Shown in pieces: positions 61,217-64,000 of a stretch of DNA of 64,000 nt. The stretch covers positions 1 through 64,000 of the forward strand of contig CAYXHM010000007.1 in the NCBI GenBank assembly GCA_964464965.1. Reading direction: 5' to 3'. Every line of letters begins with the position of its first letter. Within the stretch, counting starts at the first letter, position 1. Made by a program: the position numbers and the translations under genes. The notes below the pieces were generated by a model. The model was not told the DNA's origin. It saw nothing but the letters and a program-made list of their open reading frames with translations, and made no database searches. Source of the stretch: UBA5543 sp964464965 (GTDB taxonomy: Bacteria > Bacteroidota > Bacteroidia > Chitinophagales > Chitinophagaceae).

Positions 61217-62397
61217 CTGACTAATGCATTCAGCGCTATCCAGGCCATAGTGCCTACGCCTGTTTTCAATGCTTCTTCATCTATATTGAAATGTGCATTG
61301 TGCACAGACGCTGTAAATTCTTCATTGTTTCTATTGGTACCAACCCTGAAGAAACAGCCTGGCATATGTTGGGTATAGAAACTAAAATCTTCCCCTGCCA
61401 TGCGTATGTTCAACTCTTTTACATTTTCATCTCCCAGGTAAGCCTTAGCCCAGCTTTCAGCCTGTGCTGTAACAACGGGGTCGTTAAATAAGGATGCATG
61501 TCCCTGCGGAATATCAACTATAGCTTTTGCACCGTAAGCCTCGCAGGTTTTTTGAGTAAAGTCTTTTATGTATGCATGGGCTTGCGCACGCCATTCCTCA
61601 TTCATAGTACGGAAGGTTCCCCATAGTTCCAGTTTGTCGGGTATAACATTCGTAGCAAAGCCCGCCTCTATTTTACCGAAGGTGAGTACTGATGGAATAA
61701 TAGGATTACCCTTGCGCGATATAACCTGCTGCAACCCGGTTATAACCTGCGCTGCAATAGCTATCGGGTCAACAGCGAGATTGGGCACTGCGGCGTGACC
61801 GCCTTTCCCTTCTATTGTAATGTATATCTCATCGGTACTGGCCATATATTGCCCGGCTTTAAAACCCACTGTACCACTGGGTAAATTGGGATATACATGC
61901 AACGCGAAAATAGCTTCCGGCTTAGGATTTTTCAGTACACCCGCGGCTATTAGTAAACTGGCGCCTCCGGGTAGCTTTTCCTCTCCCTGCTGGAAAATAA
62001 GTTTTACGGTCCCTTCCCATTCATCACGCAGGTCGTGCAATATCCTGGCCACCCCCAGCAGGCAGCTTGTATGTACATCGTGTCCGCAGGCGTGCATCAC
62101 ACCGTCGTTGGTCGATTTGTACGGTACATCATTTGCTTCCTGTATAGGCAATGCATCCATATCTGCCCGCAGCGCAATGCATTTCTTACCGGGGTTTTTG
62201 CCATAAATAAGACCTACCACACCCGTACCTGCTACGCCAGACTGATGCTCAATTCCCCATTCTGTAAGCTTTGCTGATACAAAGGCAGAGGTATTATATT
62301 CCTCGAAAGACAATTCAGGATTGGCATGGATATGATGCCGTATGGCCTGCACCTCGGGGAAATATTCCAAAGCCTTTTTACGTATTATATCAATCAT
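61213..62397 (-). CDS. M20 family amidohydrolase/peptidase
   Basis: A 394-residue zinc-dependent hydrolase. LRADMDALPIQE, HACGHDVHTSCLLG, FQQGEEKLPGGASLLI and LHVYPNLPSGTVGFK supply the metal ligands and general base; MAGEDFSFY is the C-terminal ligand. The family cleaves N-acyl-L-amino acids or dipeptides. Its ATG overlaps the stop of the SPOR gene (ATGA), so they are translationally coupled. Confidence 0.92.
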   Translation of the reverse strand: MIDIIRKKALEYFPEVQAIRHHIHANPELSFEEYNTSAFVSAKLTEWGIEHQSGVAGTGVVGLIYGKNPGKKCIALRADMDALPIQEANDVPYKSTNDGVMHACGHDVHTSCLLGVARILHDLRDEWEGTVKLIFQQGEEKLPGGASLLIAAGVLKNPKPEAIFALHVYPNLPSGTVGFKAGQYMASTDEIYITIEGKGGHAAVPNLAVDPIAIAAQVITGLQQVISRKGNPIIPSVLTFGKIEAGFATNVIPDKLELWGTFRTMNEEWRAQAHAYIKDFTQKTCEAYGAKAIVDIPQGHASLFNDPVVTAQAESWAKAYLGDENVKELNIRMAGEDFSFYTQHMPGCFFRVGTNRNNEEFTASVHNAHFNIDEEALKTGVGTMAWIALNALVS

Positions 62398-62873
62398 TGC
62401 TCAGCAGGGGGTAAGTTTACAATAACAACATTATCCGGCACTATCATGCAAGCCCCGTATATGTTTATGGCCTGCCTGTATAATTCTACAGCATCTTGCC
62501 TTGTGGCGAAGTTGCCCACCTTTACGCGATACTGTGGTTGCGTATAAGACATGTAGGTTTTTTCATTTGGAAACCTCCGGATGAAATCAACCTTACGCTG
62601 TATGGCCTGGTTACGGTCAATGCCATAATATATCTGCACCCTGTAGCCGCGCATATACCTTACTCCATAGCCACCGCCATTCCCTTGAGATTTATGCCGT
62701 TCCAGCAACAGTGCCAGGCGGGGGTCTGCGTTGAAGGTGATATTGTTATCCCACGGATTTTTTGCCGTAGTGTCAACAGGCGTCTCTTCTATTTCCCTTA
62801 CCTGCGCGCAGGAGGTTGTATATCTGCCACACAGCAACAATACAGGCATCAATATGTAAAACAGGGTCCTCAT
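62394..62873 (-). CDS. SPOR-domain protein
   Basis: A 159-residue exported protein (signal peptide ends TSCAQ) with a C-terminal SPOR domain (about 75-155: YRVQIYYGIDRNQAIQRKVDFIRRFP, then YRVKVGNFATRQDAVELYRQ). SPOR domains bind denuded glycan strands of peptidoglycan at division sites. The ATG at 62873 is chosen because a -7 box TAACTTTG (62886-62893) overlaps the upstream TTG at 62888. Coupled to the M20 gene by ATGA. Confidence 0.85.
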   Translation of the reverse strand: MRTLFYILMPVLLLCGRYTTSCAQVREIEETPVDTTAKNPWDNNITFNADPRLALLLERHKSQGNGGGYGVRYMRGYRVQIYYGIDRNQAIQRKVDFIRRFPNEKTYMSYTQPQYRVKVGNFATRQDAVELYRQAINIYGACMIVPDNVVIVNLPPAEQ

Positions 62874-62885
62874 AATTCTATCGTA

Positions 62886-62893
62886 CAAAGTTA
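62886..62893 (-). promoter_or_regulatory. -7 box (TAACTTTG) of the SPOR-M20 operon
   Basis: TAACTTTG on the minus strand, 12 bases before the ATG at 62873, located directly after the icd stop codon. Confidence 0.45.
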
Positions 62894-62907
62894 TAACTAA
62901 GCACGGG

Positions 62908-64000
62908 TTAAAAATGTTTAATTATCTCTTCAGCAAAGTCGCTGGTAGATACCTGCGTGGCATCGGTCATCAGCTTATAAAAGTCCACAGTTACACGTTT
63001 ATTCATAATACTGGTTTGCAGGCCGTTTTTTATACATTTGGCAGCGTCATCCCAGCCCATATATTCCAGCATCATTACCCCACTCAGTATCAGTGAGGAT
63101 GGGTTCATCGTGTTGGTATTGGCAAAGCGCGGAGCTGTGCCATGTGTGGCCTCGAATATGGCGTGGCCTGTCAGGTAGTTGATATTTGCCCCCGGGGCTA
63201 TGCCTATACCGCCTACTGCAGCAGCCAGTGCGTCTGATATATAGTCACCGTTCAGGTTCAGCGTAGCTATCACTGAATAGTCCTGCGGAGCCAGCAGTAT
63301 CTGTTGCAGGAAGTTGTCAGCTATTACATCATTTACTACAATCTTACCCTCGTGTTGAGCTTTTTCTATTTCCAGGTTTGCTGCTATTTCACCTTCAGCC
63401 TTTTTGGTTTCTTCCCATTGGTTCCAGCTATATATTTTATCGCCAAACTCGCGTACGGCCAGCTCATAACCCCATTTTTTAAAGCCACCCTCTGTAAACT
63501 TCATGATATTGCCCTTGTGCACTATCGTTACAGAAGTACGCTTATGCTCAATAGCATATTGTATAGCCGCACGCACCAGTCGTTCTGTACCTTCTTTAGA
63601 CACGGGTTTGATACCAAAGGCGGTTGTTTCAGGAAAACGTACCTTGCCGCCTGCATTCAGTTCTGTGCGGATGAATTCCATCATCTTTTTTGCTTCGGGG
63701 CTGCCTTCAGGCATTTCAATACCTGCGTAAATATCTTCAGTGTTTTCGCGGAACACCACCATATCTACCCTGTCAGGGTAATGAACAGGTGACGGCACAC
63801 CTATAAACCAATGTATAGGACGAAGGCAAACATATAAATCTAGCTCCTGGCGCAGTGCCACATTTAAAGAACGGATGCCACCGCCTACAGGTGTGGTTAA
63901 TGGTCCTTTGATAGATACCAGGTACTCGCGTGCCATATCCAGCGTTTCGTCCGGCAGCCATGTTCCTTTCTGGTTGTAGGCTTTTTCTCCGGCCAGCATT
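62908..64000 (-). CDS. icd: NADP-dependent isocitrate dehydrogenase (5' end outside window)
   Basis: The C-terminal 364 codons of isocitrate dehydrogenase, which oxidises isocitrate to 2-oxoglutarate in the TCA cycle. Marks: GPLTTPVGGGIRSLNVALRQ with the substrate-binding Ser, VVFRENTEDIYAGIE, TIVHKGNIMKFTEGGFK, DVIADNFLQQILL, NLNGDYISDALAAAVGGIGIAPGAN and FEATHGTAP. The first about 70 residues lie beyond the window; the Met at 63997-63999 is internal. Close to the E. coli Icd sequence. Confidence 0.95.
   Translation of the reverse strand, partial: MLAGEKAYNQKGTWLPDETLDMAREYLVSIKGPLTTPVGGGIRSLNVALRQELDLYVCLRPIHWFIGVPSPVHYPDRVDMVVFRENTEDIYAGIEMPEGSPEAKKMMEFIRTELNAGGKVRFPETTAFGIKPVSKEGTERLVRAAIQYAIEHKRTSVTIVHKGNIMKFTEGGFKKWGYELAVREFGDKIYSWNQWEETKKAEGEIAANLEIEKAQHEGKIVVNDVIADNFLQQILLAPQDYSVIATLNLNGDYISDALAAAVGGIGIAPGANINYLTGHAIFEATHGTAPRFANTNTMNPSSLILSGVMMLEYMGWDDAAKCIKNGLQTSIMNKRVTVDFYKLMTDATQVSTSDFAEEIIKHF

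Noticed and set aside
1..64000. tRNA or rRNA genes
   Set aside because: No intergenic space shows a cloverleaf with a T-loop GGTTCRA and CCA end; all gaps are short or explained.

Overview
The window looks like the chromosome of a member of Bacteroidota, most likely a Chitinophagaceae-type bacterium. The signs are two kinds of type IX secretion sorting domain (a type A tail on an ELWxxDGT-repeat protein, type B tails on a pair of gliding-associated proteins), two TonB-dependent receptors with carboxypeptidase-like N-terminal domains, the HYC_CC_PP family, and repeated TAnnTTTG -7 promoter boxes. Several of these boxes lie only 5-12 bases from the start codon. I see no tRNA, rRNA, CRISPR array, transposase or integrase.

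Layout. 1-2.8 kb: the end of an aldehyde dehydrogenase, an SGNH hydrolase, a small membrane protein and a FlK-like thioesterase. 2.8-5.9 kb: a metal locus (HYC_CC_PP protein, HMA-domain protein, TonB receptor). 6-15 kb: mostly housekeeping (MmcQ/YjbR, an active/inactive M16 protease pair, HAD phosphatase, YeiH exporter, NUDIX, pyrE, UbiA, Maf). 15-16.6 kb: a secreted ELWxxDGT protein. 16.6-21.1 kb: an accessory island on the minus strand. It holds a DUF6371 primase-like protein, a small coiled-coil protein, a very AT-rich nucleoside-deoxyribosyltransferase/TIR-like gene wrapped in composite repeats, and a DUF3987 ATPase. 21.3-31.5 kb: a cobalamin-type radical SAM enzyme, an ECF sigma/anti-sigma pair, a branched-chain aminotransferase operon, a MocR regulator facing a DMT exporter, and small membrane or secreted proteins. 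31.5-44.9 kb: a GT39-like transferase, a periplasmic amidotransferase-like protein, an ABC-2 permease, two tandem T9SS type B proteins, a frameshifted MutS-family gene, a DUF4349 lipoprotein, an acyl-CoA carboxylase beta subunit and an EGF-repeat lipoprotein. 45-52.7 kb: SDR, MlaF-like ATPase, sucD, a PaiB-like flavoprotein facing anmK, a CoA-binding protein and a thiolase. 52.7-57.3 kb: a second metal-type TonB locus (His-rich small protein, receptor, partner lipoprotein). 57.4-61.2 kb: a six-gene operon (ACP, LpxL-like acyltransferase, FabZ-like dehydratase, periplasmic protein, 4HBT thioesterase, ketosynthase) that resembles part of an aryl-polyene/flexirubin pathway. 61.2-64 kb: M20 peptidase, SPOR protein and the 3' part of icd.

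The parts that most deserve a second look are the 18.3-19.6 kb cargo gene with its flanking repeats, the small fatty-acid-like operon at 57.4-61.2 kb, and the split mutS-like gene. Functions are read from motifs and remembered families only; no database search was possible.
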